Part shown: one piece after another, positions 7,504 to 15,840 of the stretch
Numbering within the stretch: the stretch's first letter is position 1
How the letters are laid out: each line of letters begins with the position of its first letter
Assembly (NCBI RefSeq): GCF_025264625.1
Contig: NZ_CP093313.1
Coordinates: 4,526,001 to 4,590,000, forward strand
Length of the DNA stretch: 64,000 bases
From: Occallatibacter riparius
Lineage (GTDB): Bacteria > Acidobacteriota > Terriglobia > Terriglobales > Acidobacteriaceae
Reading direction: 5' to 3'
Notes under the pieces: generated by a model
The model's database searches: none
What the model was told of the DNA's origin: nothing
The model's input: the letters and a program-made list of their open reading frames with translations, nothing else
Position numbers and translations under genes: made by a program

Positions 7504-9705
7504 ATGGATCTGGCAGTTTCCAGCCCGCGGGGGCTTGGGCAAGAAGAATTGAACGGCGAGCTCAGCCCGCAGGCAATGATCGACATCTACCGGTTGATGT
7601 ACATGTCTCGCCGGATCGACGATCGCGAAATTCTCTTAAAGCGGCAGAATAAGATTTTCTTTCAGGTTTCCGGGGCTGGGCATGAGGCTCTGCAGGTGGG
7701 CGCGGCGCTGGCTCTGAGGTCCGGATACGACTGGTTCCTCCCGTACTATCGAGACCGCGCGCTCTGTCTCGCTCTTGGCATTTCGCCGACCGACATGTTT
7801 CTGCAGGCGGTGGGCGCTGCAACCGATCCACAAAGCGGTGGCCGGCAGATGCCCTGCCACTGGAGCAGCAAGCCGCTGCACATCGTGAGCACGTCTTCGT
7901 CGACCGCGACGCAGATGCTGCATGCCATTGGGTGCGCCGAGGCAGGTCGCTATTACAGCGCGCATCCTGAGGCCGCCGAGAAGGCCAACGGCGATTACCG
8001 CCAGTTCGCCGGCGTTGAGTTCCATGGCGATGAAGTGGTGCTGGCATGCATCGGCGAGGGGTCTACGTCGGAAGGCGAATTCTGGGAAGCGCTTAACACG
8101 GCCTCGAACCAGAAGCTGCCGGTTATCTTCCTGATTGAAGACAATGGCTACGCCATCAGCGTGCCGGTGGAAGTGAACACGCCTGGCGGCAATATTTCGC
8201 GCCTGGTCGCCAACTTCCCCAACTTCCACTTCCAGGAGATTGACGGGACCGACGCTGAGACGTGCCTGCGTGCCTTCCAGAATGCTGCGCGCTGGTGCCG
8301 CGCGGGCAATGGCCCCGCGTTTGTGCATGGCCATTGCATCCGGCCCTACTCACACTCGCTCTCGGATGACGACAAGCTTTACCGCTCGGCGGCGGAGCGC
8401 GAAGCCGACGCCATGCGGGATCCGATCCATCGCATGCAGATGCGCCTGCTACGGGACAAGATCGTCACTACGGACCAGATCACCGAGCTCGAGCACAAGT
8501 GGGACCAGGAAGTGATTGAGGCTGCTGACGCCGCGCTGGCTGCGCCGCTTCCGCAGATCGACAGCATTTCGAAGCACGTTTATTCGGAAGACCTCGACAT
8601 TACTGCGCCGCCGTTTGCGAACGAGAACGCGGCGGAGGCTGGTTCGGCTCCCGGCAAGTCAAAGAGCTCGCAGGGAAGCGCGCCGAAGACAATGGCCGAC
8701 CTGATCAACGCCTGTCTGCACGATGAAATGCGCCGCGACCCGCGCATCCTCATCTACGGCGAAGACGTTGCCGACGCGAGCCGCGAAGGCGTGCTGGGTG
8801 AAGCGAAGGGCAAGGGCGGAGTCTTTAAGCTGACTGCCGGCCTGCAGGCGGAATTCGGCGGGGAGCGCGTGTTCAACTCGCCGCTGGCTGAGGCCAATAT
8901 CGTTGGCCGCGCCGTTGGTTATGCAGTGCGCGGCATGAAGCCGATTGTCGAAATTCAGTTCTTCGACTACATCTGGCCCGCCATGCATCAGATCCGCAAT
9001 GAGCTGGCGCTGATGCGCTGGCGCTCGAATGGCGCGTGGGCTTCGCCTGTTGTGATTCGCGTGCCGATCGGCGGCTATCTCACCGGCGGATCGATCTATC
9101 ACTCGCAGTCGGGCGAAAGCATCTTCACGCACATTCCGGGGCTGCGCATTGCCATGCCGTCGAACGCCCTCGACGCCAACGGACTGTTGCGCACAGCGAT
9201 CCGCTCGGACGACCCGGTGATGTTCCTCGAGCACAAACGGCTTTATCGCGAGACTTATGGCCGCGCGCCTTATCCGGGGCCGGACTTCGCGATTCCGTTC
9301 GGCAAGGCGCGCACGGTTCGCTCCGGGACCGACATCACCCTGATCACCTACGGCGCAGTGGTTCCGCGTGCATTGCAAGCTGCGCAGCTTGCTGAGCGCA
9401 AGCACGACATCTCGGTGGAGATCATCGACCTGCGCACGCTCAATCCGTATGATTGGGAAGCCATCGCTGAATCTGTCCTCAAGACGAGCCGCGTCATCGT
9501 TGCGCATGAAGACATGATGAGCTGGGGCTACGGCGCTGAGCTTGCCGCGCGCATTGCCGATGAGCTCTTCGAAGACCTGGATGCGCCGGTGAAGCGCGTC
9601 GCCGGTATGGACACGTTCGTGGCCTATCAGCCGATTCTCGAAGACGTTATCCTGCCGCAGCCGGAGAAGATTTTGCAGGCGATTGTGGATCTGAAGGCGT
9701 GGTAG
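7504..9705 (+). CDS. Fused E1 alpha-beta 2-oxoacid dehydrogenase (thiamine diphosphate)
   Basis: This protein of about 733 residues joins the E1 alpha and E1 beta subunits of a branched-chain 2-oxoacid or pyruvate-type dehydrogenase. E1 catalyses thiamine-diphosphate-dependent decarboxylation and reductive acylation of the lipoyl E2 partner. The alpha half (about 25-365) has YRLMYMSRRIDDRE, SGAGHEALQVG and the diphosphate-binding motif GEGSTSEGEFWEALN...IEDNGYAIS. An Ala/Ser/Lys-rich linker (about 375-395) leads to the beta half, with YGEDVAD, GVFKLTAGLQ, FNSPLAEANIVG and FFDYIWPAMHQI. The ATG at 7504 has GGGAG 9 bases upstream; the ATG at 7486 would add six residues. No E2 or E3 gene is nearby, so partners must be encoded elsewhere. 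Confidence 0.93.
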   Translation: MDLAVSSPRGLGQEELNGELSPQAMIDIYRLMYMSRRIDDREILLKRQNKIFFQVSGAGHEALQVGAALALRSGYDWFLPYYRDRALCLALGISPTDMFLQAVGAATDPQSGGRQMPCHWSSKPLHIVSTSSSTATQMLHAIGCAEAGRYYSAHPEAAEKANGDYRQFAGVEFHGDEVVLACIGEGSTSEGEFWEALNTASNQKLPVIFLIEDNGYAISVPVEVNTPGGNISRLVANFPNFHFQEIDGTDAETCLRAFQNAARWCRAGNGPAFVHGHCIRPYSHSLSDDDKLYRSAAEREADAMRDPIHRMQMRLLRDKIVTTDQITELEHKWDQEVIEAADAALAAPLPQIDSISKHVYSEDLDITAPPFANENAAEAGSAPGKSKSSQGSAPKTMADLINACLHDEMRRDPRILIYGEDVADASREGVLGEAKGKGGVFKLTAGLQAEFGGERVFNSPLAEANIVGRAVGYAVRGMKPIVEIQFFDYIWPAMHQIRNELALMRWRSNGAWASPVVIRVPIGGYLTGGSIYHSQSGESIFTHIPGLRIAMPSNALDANGLLRTAIRSDDPVMFLEHKRLYRETYGRAPYPGPDFAIPFGKARTVRSGTDITLITYGAVVPRALQAAQLAERKHDISVEIIDLRTLNPYDWEAIAESVLKTSRVIVAHEDMMSWGYGAELAARIADELFEDLDAPVKRVAGMDTFVAYQPILEDVILPQPEKILQAIVDLKAW

Positions 9706-9874
9706 TCCCGGGCCGCCTGCGCTCAGATTGGCTCGTTTCTCATCCTTTCGCGGCGTTTTGCGGAGGATAGGAAAAGAACCGCTCCGATTTCTTTGTGCCT
9801 TTTTCTTACGCGCAGCGTCTGTTCCTCAGTCGTCCCGACAAAATAGAGTGCACCCGAGAGGAACTCCCTGGCCC

Positions 9875-10504
9875 ATGAAGCGCGCCAAAGCCGTTTCCGT
9901 CATTCTGGCTGCAGGAATGTCGCTTGCAGCCGCAGCCCAAAATCCAGCCGCCACGGCCGCGGGCTCAACGCCGGCTCCAAAGGTGGGCATCATTCAGTTT
10001 CAGGCTGCCGTGACCGCGACGAACGAGTTCCAGCGCGACGTCGCCGCTCTGCAGAAGAAATTTCAGCCTCAGCGCGATCAATTGAAGAGTCTGAGCGATG
10101 AGATAGACGCGTTGTCCAAGCAGTTGCAGAGTCAGGGCGCAACGCTCAGCGATGCCGATCGTACAGCCAAGGGTCGCCAACTCGACGAGAAGCAGAAGCA
10201 GGCGCAACGCCTGGCCGACGACGCCCAGAACGACTACTCGCAGCAATTGCAGGATGTATTTTCCAGAGTGGCGCAAAAGGTGGATCAGCTCGTGCTCGAC
10301 TACTCCAAGCAGCAGGGCTTCACCGTAGTCATAGATGGGGGCGCCACCGGACAACAGGACCAGACCCCGATGGTGCTGTATTGGGCCCCTTCGACGGATA
10401 TCAGCAAGACCATTGTGGATGCTTACAACACCAAGTCGGGTGTGCCTGCGCCGCCGCCGGAAACGCCTTCCGCTCCTGCACCGGCGCCTGCCGCGCCCAG
10501 ATAG
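9875..10504 (+). CDS. OmpH/Skp-like periplasmic chaperone
   Basis: This 209-residue exported protein has a signal peptide (about 1-21, ending AAAAQ) and an OmpH/Skp-type body: VGIIQFQAAVTATNEFQRDV, a long charged coiled-coil (about 60-145), then VDQLVLDYSKQQGFTVVIDG, the family's C-terminal strand. Skp-like proteins hold unfolded outer-membrane proteins in the periplasm. The tail is Pro/Ala-rich. The ATG at 9875 is chosen because it begins the signal peptide and has GAGAGGAA upstream; the longer open frame to 9728 lacks one. It follows the dehydrogenase gene with a 169-base gap, so an independent promoter is likely. Confidence 0.85.
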   Translation: MKRAKAVSVILAAGMSLAAAAQNPAATAAGSTPAPKVGIIQFQAAVTATNEFQRDVAALQKKFQPQRDQLKSLSDEIDALSKQLQSQGATLSDADRTAKGRQLDEKQKQAQRLADDAQNDYSQQLQDVFSRVAQKVDQLVLDYSKQQGFTVVIDGGATGQQDQTPMVLYWAPSTDISKTIVDAYNTKSGVPAPPPETPSAPAPAPAAPR

Positions 10505-10517
10505 CAAATGATCAGGT

Positions 10518-10542
10518 GATCAAGTTCTCAGGACGCTTGATC
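10518..10542. repeat. Inverted repeat in a wordy tract between convergent genes
   Basis: GATCAAG and CTTGATC (7 bp, 11-base loop) lie between the Skp-like gene and the cytochrome P460 gene, inside a tract (10505-10600) built from the words TGATCA and GTCACTTTGT. It may act as a bidirectional terminator. The words run into the last codons of the P460 gene. Confidence 0.5.
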
Positions 10543-10574
10543 GCCGGAGCAGGCTGATCCACTCGAAGGCTCTG

Positions 10575-11222
10575 TCACTTTGTAACTTTGTCACTCGGAC
10601 CCTGAGTGGCCGCATCTTCCTTTGCGAACTCCGCGCTCAGCGTATGCTTCTCCCGCGCGATGGGCAGCAGCGTCGGGTAGAACTGAACGAAGGTTGTATC
10701 CACGGCGGCGTGCTGCTGGTGGCACGAGTAGCAGGGCGCCTTCTCAGGAATAAGCGTGCCATTCTTGGTTGGCGAATCGAAGTCGAAGAACGCCCACTTG
10801 TTGGGGAAGCGCGCCTGGTCCTTCACGTGCACTTCGAAGCCACCCATGAGCTGCTCAGACTGGAACTGTCCTCGAGTATTGATCGATCCTTTGCTGCGCG
10901 CCACGCGGCCCTCGAGGACCAGTACTGTCTTGTCGGGCCAAGTTCCTGTGGCAACAAAGCTGCGATATGCCTCGGGATTCACAAACACGTTGTCGAACAT
11001 GGACTGACCGCCCCCGGTAGCTTTGGGGTTGTAGCTCATGTCGATACCGGTAGTGAGGTAGATCCATTCACGATAATTGGGCGGAAGCATGTCGCCATTG
11101 GCGGCGTAGGCGGGCCCGGCCTGCGGCGCGGCATGCGCTACATGTTGTGGCTTAAGCAAAATGAACAGGAAAGCAGAGAGAGCCAGCAAGCACACGCCTC
11201 TGGCAAGCAGTTTCAGGCGCAC
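10575..11222 (-). CDS. Cytochrome P460 family protein
   Basis: This 215-residue exported protein has a hydrophobic N-terminal signal helix (LLALSAFLFILL) and a single c-type heme site near the C-terminus, CYSCHQQHAAVDTTFVQFYP, as in the cytochrome P460 family. Characterised P460 enzymes oxidise hydroxylamine or handle nitrogen oxides; many members, including this one, have no tested substrate. The body has MFDNVFVNPEAYRSF and GFEVHVKDQARFP. The GTG at 11222 is chosen because GGAGG lies 5 bases before it; the GTG at 11255 has no ribosome site. It converges on the Skp-like gene and lies downstream of the MCE gene on the same strand. Confidence 0.87.
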   Translation of the reverse strand: MRLKLLARGVCLLALSAFLFILLKPQHVAHAAPQAGPAYAANGDMLPPNYREWIYLTTGIDMSYNPKATGGGQSMFDNVFVNPEAYRSFVATGTWPDKTVLVLEGRVARSKGSINTRGQFQSEQLMGGFEVHVKDQARFPNKWAFFDFDSPTKNGTLIPEKAPCYSCHQQHAAVDTTFVQFYPTLLPIAREKHTLSAEFAKEDAATQGPSDKVTK

Positions 11223-11319
11223 GGGGACCTCCGATGAGTGAACTACGAAGTACACTAAACCCGGGTTCCCTGAGCCAAAAAAACAGAGTGAACTGTGAAC
11301 TAAGAACCTCGAACGGCTC

Positions 11320-12396
11320 TTAGAACACTTTCAGCTTGATCGACAGATACTTCTTAGGGTTCTCGCGGATACCCTTCAAAAGCTGATGTGCCTGGTCCAG
11401 GGTCTGGTCCAGATTGTCATAGACTGACCGGTTCTGCATCAACTGTCCCAGCGAGCCTTTGCCCTCGTTCAAGCCCTTAAGAACGGCGTCGAGGTTGCCC
11501 ACTGTGTCATCGAGCTTCTGCGCGAATGCCGGATCCTGGGTGAGTTTGCCGATCGCACCCTTTCCGCTGTTGATGCCTTCCACCAGCTTGTTGGTGTTGG
11601 CCACCGCAGAGTTCAGGTTGTTATAGAGCGTCTCATCGTGCAGCAGCTTGCCGGCGGTGCCATGGCCGGCGGCCAGCGACTCCGAGATCATATCGAGCCG
11701 GTCCACCGTGGCATTGAGCTTGTTATAGAGGCTCTCGTCCGTTAACAATTTGCCCAGAGTTCCTTTGCCTTCGTTGATCTGCTGCGTGACGGTCTGCAGA
11801 TTGCCCGCGACTGCTGTCACCTTCTTGTAGAACCCAGGATCGTTGAGGAACATGCCCATGCTGCCGCGATTGGAGTTCAGCGTATCCAGCAGCGTGTTGA
11901 CCTTGTTCATCACTTCGGTGAGCTTCAGCAGGCTCTGCTGGCTGGTGTCCACCACCTGCTGGATGCTGGGCGTCTCGCGCACCTTGAGCTCGGCGTTATT
12001 CTGGGGCACGGAGCCATGCGCCCCTACTGACGTGATGTCGAGATAGCTGTCGCCCAGTACGCCGGCGGACTGAATGGAGGTCGTGGAGTCCGTGTGGAGT
12101 CCATAGGCGGCGTTTTCGCCAACCTGCATGGTGACCTCAACCGGAGTGGGGTTGCGGCCCGGCACCACCCGAATGCGGATCACATTGCCGATGGTGACGC
12201 CTTCAAGGGCGACAGGAGCGCCCTTCTTCAAGCCCTCCGCGTTGCGGTAATAAGAGCGCAGCGTCAGCTTCTTGGCAAACAGGCCGCCTGTCGATCCCGA
12301 CATCAGGAAGATCAGGACCACCAGTACCGCCACGCCCACCAGCACCAGGGCGCCGACCTTCAGTTGAGACCACTGAATTTCCTTCCGGCTTGGCAC
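11320..12396 (-). CDS. MCE/MlaD-family protein with five 34-residue C-terminal repeats
   Basis: The protein has 358 residues: a cytoplasmic start, one membrane helix (about 14-32, VGALVLVGVAVLVVLIFL), one MCE domain (about 42-125, with YRNAEGLKKGAPVALEGVTIG and GVLGDSYLDI) and a long helical tail. MCE proteins form rings that carry lipids between inner and outer membranes, normally with an MlaFE-type ABC transporter. The tail (about 175-345) consists of five consecutive repeats of 34 residues with the pattern NxGKGxxGKLLxDxxLYxxL. No permease or ATPase gene is adjacent; acpS lies just upstream on the same strand. The start is supported by family alignment. Confidence 0.9.
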   Translation of the reverse strand: MPSRKEIQWSQLKVGALVLVGVAVLVVLIFLMSGSTGGLFAKKLTLRSYYRNAEGLKKGAPVALEGVTIGNVIRIRVVPGRNPTPVEVTMQVGENAAYGLHTDSTTSIQSAGVLGDSYLDITSVGAHGSVPQNNAELKVRETPSIQQVVDTSQQSLLKLTEVMNKVNTLLDTLNSNRGSMGMFLNDPGFYKKVTAVAGNLQTVTQQINEGKGTLGKLLTDESLYNKLNATVDRLDMISESLAAGHGTAGKLLHDETLYNNLNSAVANTNKLVEGINSGKGAIGKLTQDPAFAQKLDDTVGNLDAVLKGLNEGKGSLGQLMQNRSVYDNLDQTLDQAHQLLKGIRENPKKYLSIKLKVF

Positions 12397-12492
12397 TCCA
12401 CTCCTCGTGCGGTTCGTCTGGCGTTAACGGTTGCCCCTAACTACAGCGACTTGAGGCGCTTCGCCTTTTGAGGATAGCAGAACTGCCCGCGC

Positions 12493-12876
12493 CTACCGGC
12501 CATCCTCGAGCACCACGCTGGCCATGGCCAGCGTGCCCGTGTGCGTCAATGACAGTGCCGCGTTGCGCACCCCCATCCTCTCGGCACGTTCGGCGGCGCG
12601 GCCGTGGAACTGCAATCCAGGGCGGCCGCCCGACTCTCGCACCACTTCGATCTCGAGCCAGTTCACTCCCTGGCTGATTCCTGTACCCAGTGCCTTTGCA
12701 CCGGCTTCCTTCGCCGCAAACCGGGCAGCGAAGCTTTCCGCTGCATGGCGCTTGCGCAGGCAATAGGCCTTCTCAGCCGCTGTATACACACGATCCAGGA
12801 AGCGGTCGCCATAGCGATCCATCGAGTGTTGGATGCGTGCAATTTCAACCAGATCAATGCCTGAGCCGACGATCAT
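12493..12876 (-). CDS. acpS: Holo-[acyl-carrier-protein] synthase
   Basis: This 127-residue cytoplasmic enzyme transfers the 4'-phosphopantetheine arm from coenzyme A to a serine of acyl carrier protein, activating fatty-acid synthesis. Hallmarks are GSGIDLVEIARI at the start (metal-binding Asp), then FAARFAAKEAGAKALGTG (Glu of the metal site and CoA-binding Lys) and SLTHTGTLAMASVVLE at the end. The length is normal for AcpS. The gap to the MCE gene downstream is about 96 bases on the same strand, so the pair could be co-transcribed. Confidence 0.95.
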   Translation of the reverse strand: MIVGSGIDLVEIARIQHSMDRYGDRFLDRVYTAAEKAYCLRKRHAAESFAARFAAKEAGAKALGTGISQGVNWLEIEVVRESGGRPGLQFHGRAAERAERMGVRNAALSLTHTGTLAMASVVLEDGR

Positions 12877-13115
12877 TCTGATTAAAAACTTACATCATGG
12901 GACTCGGGCGAGCCCTACGCCTGCTTGTCCTTGTGGCTGGAGCAATCCCCGGGCCGGAAAACGGCTTCAAACTACCAATGCATTTCGGACCCAGTTTCGC
13001 GCCGCCAGAAACCTTGACCGGTCCTGTTTCAAAGCCGGTCACGCACCGTTCGACTCCGAAACAGCTGTCATGCTCCAGCGCTCTGCTCCGATATAGGCGG
13101 AAGTGAGGTTTCAAC

Positions 13116-13505
13116 GTGCTGCGTCGCAATCTGGCAAATTCGACCATTCCCTGGGCACTGGAAATGAAAGCGGTTTCGCAGGTCGAGCCGTCGCGCCTTG
13201 TCTGCAGTCTCACGGGGGCCATCCTCGGCTGCGGCGGGTGGGTGCTGAGTCGCGGCGCCAGCGACACTGGCATGGTCAATATGCTGTTCGAATTTGAACG
13301 CAATGCTTGCGTGGATATCTATAGCGTGCTCATTGGCGCGGGAATCGAACTCAGCCAGTACGGCCACCTTCGCTTTACTGAGCTGTGCCAGTGCACCCGC
13401 AACCAGGGAAGGGAATGCGGCGCGGAGATCGCCAGCGTCGATCTGGAAGTACAGACTTTCCCAGCCGAAGTGCCGGTCCGGCTTTCGGGCAACCAAGCCG
13501 CGTAG
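13116..13505 (+). CDS. Conserved hypothetical protein
   Basis: This 129-residue protein starts at a GTG with GAGG 7 bases upstream. It has no signal peptide. A hydrophobic stretch (LVCSLTGAILGCGGWVLS, about 28-45) is followed by MVNMLFEFERNACVDIYSVL and a Cys pair in ELCQCTRN. The pattern is that of a compact alpha/beta domain, perhaps ACT-like, but this is a guess. It stands between acpS (divergent) and recG (convergent, 22 bases away). An open frame on the opposite strand (12890-13303) has poorer composition and no ribosome site. Confidence 0.65.
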   Translation: MLRRNLANSTIPWALEMKAVSQVEPSRLVCSLTGAILGCGGWVLSRGASDTGMVNMLFEFERNACVDIYSVLIGAGIELSQYGHLRFTELCQCTRNQGRECGAEIASVDLEVQTFPAEVPVRLSGNQAA

Positions 13506-13527
13506 AGCTGTCCGTCAGCCGACCCCT

Positions 13528-15795
13528 CTAACCTGCTTCGACCAGTCCGTAGCGCCGCTGCCAGGCTTCTTTGAGCCGCTCGCGCACGCGGGTTCGCTCT
13601 GCTTCCGACACATCCGTTCCGGGGTCCGCCACGAAGCGCGCCGCCTCCTGCTTGGCGAGTTCGAGAACCTGCTTGTCGCGAATCAGATTCGCCACGCGAA
13701 AATCCGGCAGGCCGGCCTGCTTGGTTCCGAAGAATTCGCCCGGCCCGCGCATCTGCAGGTCGAGCTCGGCCAGCTCGAATCCGTCCTGTGTGCGCACCAT
13801 CGCGTTCAGGCGCTCCTCGGCCTGCTCACTCACGCGCTCGCCGGTCATCAGGATGCAGTAGCTCTTCGCGGCGCCGCGGCCCACGCGCCCGCGCAACTGG
13901 TGCAACTGGGCGAGGCCGAATCGCTCCGCGTGTTCGATGACCATGACGCTTGCGTTAGGTACATCGACGCCAACTTCGATAACGGTGGTGGACACCAGCA
14001 CGTCGATTTCGCCGCGCTGGAAACGCCGCATCGTCACTTCCTTGTCGTCGGCGTCGAGGCGCCCATGGAGCAGGCCAACGCGCAGGCCGGCCAGCGGACC
14101 GGTGCGCAGCTTCTCGTGCATCTCCATTGCCGATTTCAAGCCAGACTTCGCGGAAGGATTCGCTTCCTTCACCATTTTTGGGAAGAGGGTGGCGGTCTTG
14201 CCTTTCCTTGCAGCTTTCGGAGGCGAGGGTTCCGTTGACCCTGGTGCGGGCGAGTCCTGTGCGAAGTCGAACTCCGGCTGATCGTCTTTCGATCCTTCAA
14301 TTACCGGATAGACCACATACGCCTGCCGCCCCTGCTCGACCTGCTTCCGCACGAAATCCCACACATCGTCTGCGCGCTCGTCGGGAACTCGCCGCGTGAC
14401 GATCGGCGTGCGCCCGGGAGGCAGCTCGTCCAGCACGCTGGCATCCAGATCGCCATAGAGCGACAGCGCGAGCGTCCGCGGGATCGGCGTCGCGGTCATC
14501 ACCAGCACGTCAGGCTCCGCCTGGTTGGGCTTCTTCATCAGCCGGAACCGCTGCAGCACGCCGAACCGGTGCTGCTCATCGACGACCACGAGTCCGAGCC
14601 GATCAAACTCGACCTTCTCTTCGATAAGCGCATGTGTACCGATCACGAGGTGCGCCTCGCCTCGATTGATGAGGCTGCGGGTCGCGCGCTTGCGGTCTTC
14701 GTCGAGTGAGCCGGTCAGCAGCACGATGCGGTAATTGCGCGACGACTTCTCCAGCAGCTTGCGTGCGGCCAGAAAATGCTGCGTTGCGAGGATCTCCGTT
14801 GGAGCCATGAGCGCGGCCTGGTAGCCGTTCTCCATCGCCACCAGCATGGCCTGCAGCGCGACGATCGTCTTGCCCGAACCTACATCGCCTTGCAGCAGCC
14901 GGCGCATCGGACTCGGCTCACGCATGTCCTGCACAATCTCGCCCAGCGTGCGCTTCTGCGCGGCGGTGGGATGAAACGGCAGCACTTCGCGGATTGCCTC
15001 GCGCACCTTGTCGGTCGTGGCGAAACTGATGCCGGCGCGCTCGCGCATCTTGCGCCGCTTCAACTCGAGGCCCAGCTCAAGGAAGAAAAGTTCTTCGAAG
15101 ATGAGCCGCTTGTGCGCCGGCGTCGCCCAGGCCTGCAACGCATCCATGCGCGTGCCCTCGGGCGGAAAGTGCGCCTGGCACAACGCCATCTCGCGATCGG
15201 GCAGGCTGAGCCGGTCGAGCATCGCGCGCGGCAGGCATTCGGGCATCGCGCCGCGCAATCCTTCAAGCAGATGGAAGATGACCTTGCGCTGCCAGCGCGA
15301 GGCCAGGCGCGCTCCGCCCAGCGATTCATAGACAGGCGTGATCCGCCCCACTTCGAGCATGCGCGTCTCTGCGTCCTCGCTCGCGTCGGGCAGGATCTCG
15401 AATTGCGGATTGATCATCTTGAAGTTCCGCGTGGTCCGCGACGGCTCGACCTTGCCGAATACCGCCACCGTTTGCCCGGTGTGGAACTTGCCTTCCAGAT
15501 AGCCGCCGTGGAACCACATGCACTTCATCGCCATGCGGCCCTGGCCCAGCGTGACCTCAAAAATTGGAGCCTTGCGCGTGCGCAGCAGCGCGAACCCGCG
15601 TACCTCGGCGATGACCGAGGCCATCTCGCCCACTTTCAGCTCATCCAGCGAGCGCGGATTCTGCCGGTCTTCGTAGCGAAAAGGGAGGTGATAGAGCAGG
15701 TCTTCGGCGGTCCGGATGCCCTTTGCGGCGAGCATCTCCGCCAGGCGCGGCCCGACGCCGCGCACCCACTTCACTTCATCGTCTAATCCGGGCAC
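13528..15795 (-). CDS. recG: ATP-dependent DNA helicase RecG
   Basis: The enzyme (755 residues) reverses stalled replication forks and branch-migrates Holliday junctions. The N-terminal wedge domain starts with WVRGVGPRLAEMLAAKGI and DLLYHLPFRYEDR and continues into an OB fold (about 60-160). Helicase motifs follow: Walker A GDVGSGKT (near 300), DEQHRFG (motif II), TATPIPRTL (motif III), then STTVIEVGVDVPNASVMVIE and QLRGRVGRG (motifs V and VI). A Pro/Lys-rich insertion of about 50 residues (roughly 510-560) interrupts the second RecA-like domain. The start is a GTG in the expected place for the family although no ribosome site is evident. Confidence 0.95.
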   Translation of the reverse strand: MPGLDDEVKWVRGVGPRLAEMLAAKGIRTAEDLLYHLPFRYEDRQNPRSLDELKVGEMASVIAEVRGFALLRTRKAPIFEVTLGQGRMAMKCMWFHGGYLEGKFHTGQTVAVFGKVEPSRTTRNFKMINPQFEILPDASEDAETRMLEVGRITPVYESLGGARLASRWQRKVIFHLLEGLRGAMPECLPRAMLDRLSLPDREMALCQAHFPPEGTRMDALQAWATPAHKRLIFEELFFLELGLELKRRKMRERAGISFATTDKVREAIREVLPFHPTAAQKRTLGEIVQDMREPSPMRRLLQGDVGSGKTIVALQAMLVAMENGYQAALMAPTEILATQHFLAARKLLEKSSRNYRIVLLTGSLDEDRKRATRSLINRGEAHLVIGTHALIEEKVEFDRLGLVVVDEQHRFGVLQRFRLMKKPNQAEPDVLVMTATPIPRTLALSLYGDLDASVLDELPPGRTPIVTRRVPDERADDVWDFVRKQVEQGRQAYVVYPVIEGSKDDQPEFDFAQDSPAPGSTEPSPPKAARKGKTATLFPKMVKEANPSAKSGLKSAMEMHEKLRTGPLAGLRVGLLHGRLDADDKEVTMRRFQRGEIDVLVSTTVIEVGVDVPNASVMVIEHAERFGLAQLHQLRGRVGRGAAKSYCILMTGERVSEQAEERLNAMVRTQDGFELAELDLQMRGPGEFFGTKQAGLPDFRVANLIRDKQVLELAKQEAARFVADPGTDVSEAERTRVRERLKEAWQRRYGLVEAG

Positions 15796-15840
15796 ATAGT
15801 GGATGGTAATTGATGCGCTGGTGGTCGGGTGACAATTGAA

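Noticed and set aside
12890..13303. Minus-strand 137-codon frame opposite the hypothetical gene at 13116
   Set aside because: No ribosome site, poorer composition; the plus-strand gene has a good start and protein-like pattern.
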